A stretch of 7,220 nt of DNA from Sandaracinomonas sp041180785 (lineage in GTDB: Bacteria; Bacteroidota; Bacteroidia; Cytophagales; Spirosomataceae), in the NCBI GenBank assembly GCA_041180785.1, contig JBEGQV010000030.1, positions 1-7,220 of the forward strand, in the 5' to 3' direction. Below the pieces are notes generated by a model. That model ran no database searches, had not been told where the DNA came from, and worked only from the letters and a program-made list of their open reading frames with translations. The position numbers and the translations under genes are program-made. Of this stretch, positions 6,845 through 7,220 are shown in pieces. Position 1 is the stretch's first letter, and every line of letters begins with the position of its first letter.

Positions 6845-7220
6845 TTATAAAGTCCCGTTTATTAAAGTAAGTTGTTGATCACATTTCAAGGCAAACTCCT
6901 GATCATTGCTGATGATGATACATGTCGTATTTTTTAATTGTAAAAAATACGTCATTACTTTTTCTTTTAAATCCTTACCTAAATCATTCCATGGTTCTTC
7001 CATGAGTAATAATTTAGGTGCATTTACCAGTGCGCGAAGCAATAATATTTTTTTTGTGTTGGTAAATGGAATCTTCTTTCCGGTTGGATCCAAAACTGTA
7101 TCAAAGCCATTTGGGAAATGTTCTAGGAAATTTTCAAATCCTAATTCTTTAGCTAGTTGTATCACATCCGCATGTTGAATTCCTTTTCTTCCTAATTCGA
7201 TATTTTCCCAAAGTGTTCCT
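6845..7220 (-). CDS. C-terminal fragment of an ABC exporter with a degenerate nucleotide-binding domain (5' part outside window)
   Basis: 124 residues of an ABC ATPase domain, open to the right edge. The fragment begins GTLWENIELG, the conserved sequence just after the Q-loop in exporter-type ABC proteins, and continues with a normal helical subdomain (DVIQLAKELGFENFLEHFP). Aligned by LLLRALVNAPKLLL (59-72), the catalytic motifs are altered: IPFTN (50-54) where LSGGQ is expected, MEEP (73-76) in place of the Walker B DEP with the first Asp now Glu, NDLG (78-81) in place of the SALD D-loop, and ISND (103-106) with Asn105 at the H-loop His. The reading frame is intact to a proper TAA and the hydrophobic framework is kept, so this is divergence rather than recent decay. 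The membrane domain and Walker A lie beyond the window. It is first of the three visible operon genes and is the presumed energy component of the pump. Confidence 0.85.
   Translation of the reverse strand, partial: GTLWENIELGRKGIQHADVIQLAKELGFENFLEHFPNGFDTVLDPTGKKIPFTNTKKILLLRALVNAPKLLLMEEPWNDLGKDLKEKVMTYFLQLKNTTCIIISNDQEFALKCDQQLTLINGTL

Noticed and set aside
6845..7165. A short stand-alone protein starting at GTG 7165
   Set aside because: The frame continues open to the window edge and the upstream residues (GTLWENIELG) are conserved exporter sequence, so this is an internal codon.

Overview
The window is AT-rich and reads as a chromosomal segment of a Bacteroidota bacterium. No Shine-Dalgarno-like purine tracts precede the genes. 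One promoter shows a Bacteroidota-type -7 element (TAnnTTTG). The gene families are typical of that phylum: a Tat-tagged sugar isomerase/epimerase, a serine hydrolase with an extra C-terminal domain, and an ABC-HlyD-TolC export cassette. I cannot fix the genus from sequence alone. There are no RNA genes, CRISPR arrays, insertion sequences or phage genes, and coding density is high, with no gene-free stretch longer than about 120 bases.

Layout from left to right: (1) minus strand, 1-995: a Tat-signal TIM-barrel sugar phosphate isomerase/epimerase, whose last few codons run off the left edge. (2) A 121-bp gap with a stem-loop after the next gene's stop codon. (3) Minus strand, 1117-2649: a secreted serine hydrolase of the beta-lactamase class C/penicillin-binding-protein fold. 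(4) A 61-bp divergent intergenic region with a -7 element for the hydrolase and a perfect 9-bp inverted repeat. (5) Plus strand, 2711-4159: a soluble protein with two ABC ATPase domains, of the ModF/PhrA type. (6) Minus strand, 7220-4122: the downstream part of a type I secretion-like operon, in transcription order the end of an ABC exporter, an HlyD-family adaptor and a TolC-family outer-membrane channel.

The export operon is tightly packed (13 nt, then 1 nt between genes) and should form one envelope-spanning pump: inner-membrane ABC protein, periplasmic adaptor, outer-membrane duct. Its last gene overlaps the convergent ModF-like gene by 38 bp, and its best terminator lies inside that neighbour's coding sequence. 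No export substrate is visible in the window.

The most unusual observation is that the exporter's ABC domain has lost nearly every catalytic signature downstream of the Q-loop: IPFTN replaces LSGGQ, Glu-Glu replaces the Walker B Asp-Glu, the D-loop Asp is gone, and Asn replaces the H-loop His. The first ABC domain of the ModF-like protein is also degenerate, but in a one-sided, more familiar way. I found no clear evidence of a wholly new system; the degenerate exporter is the best lead.
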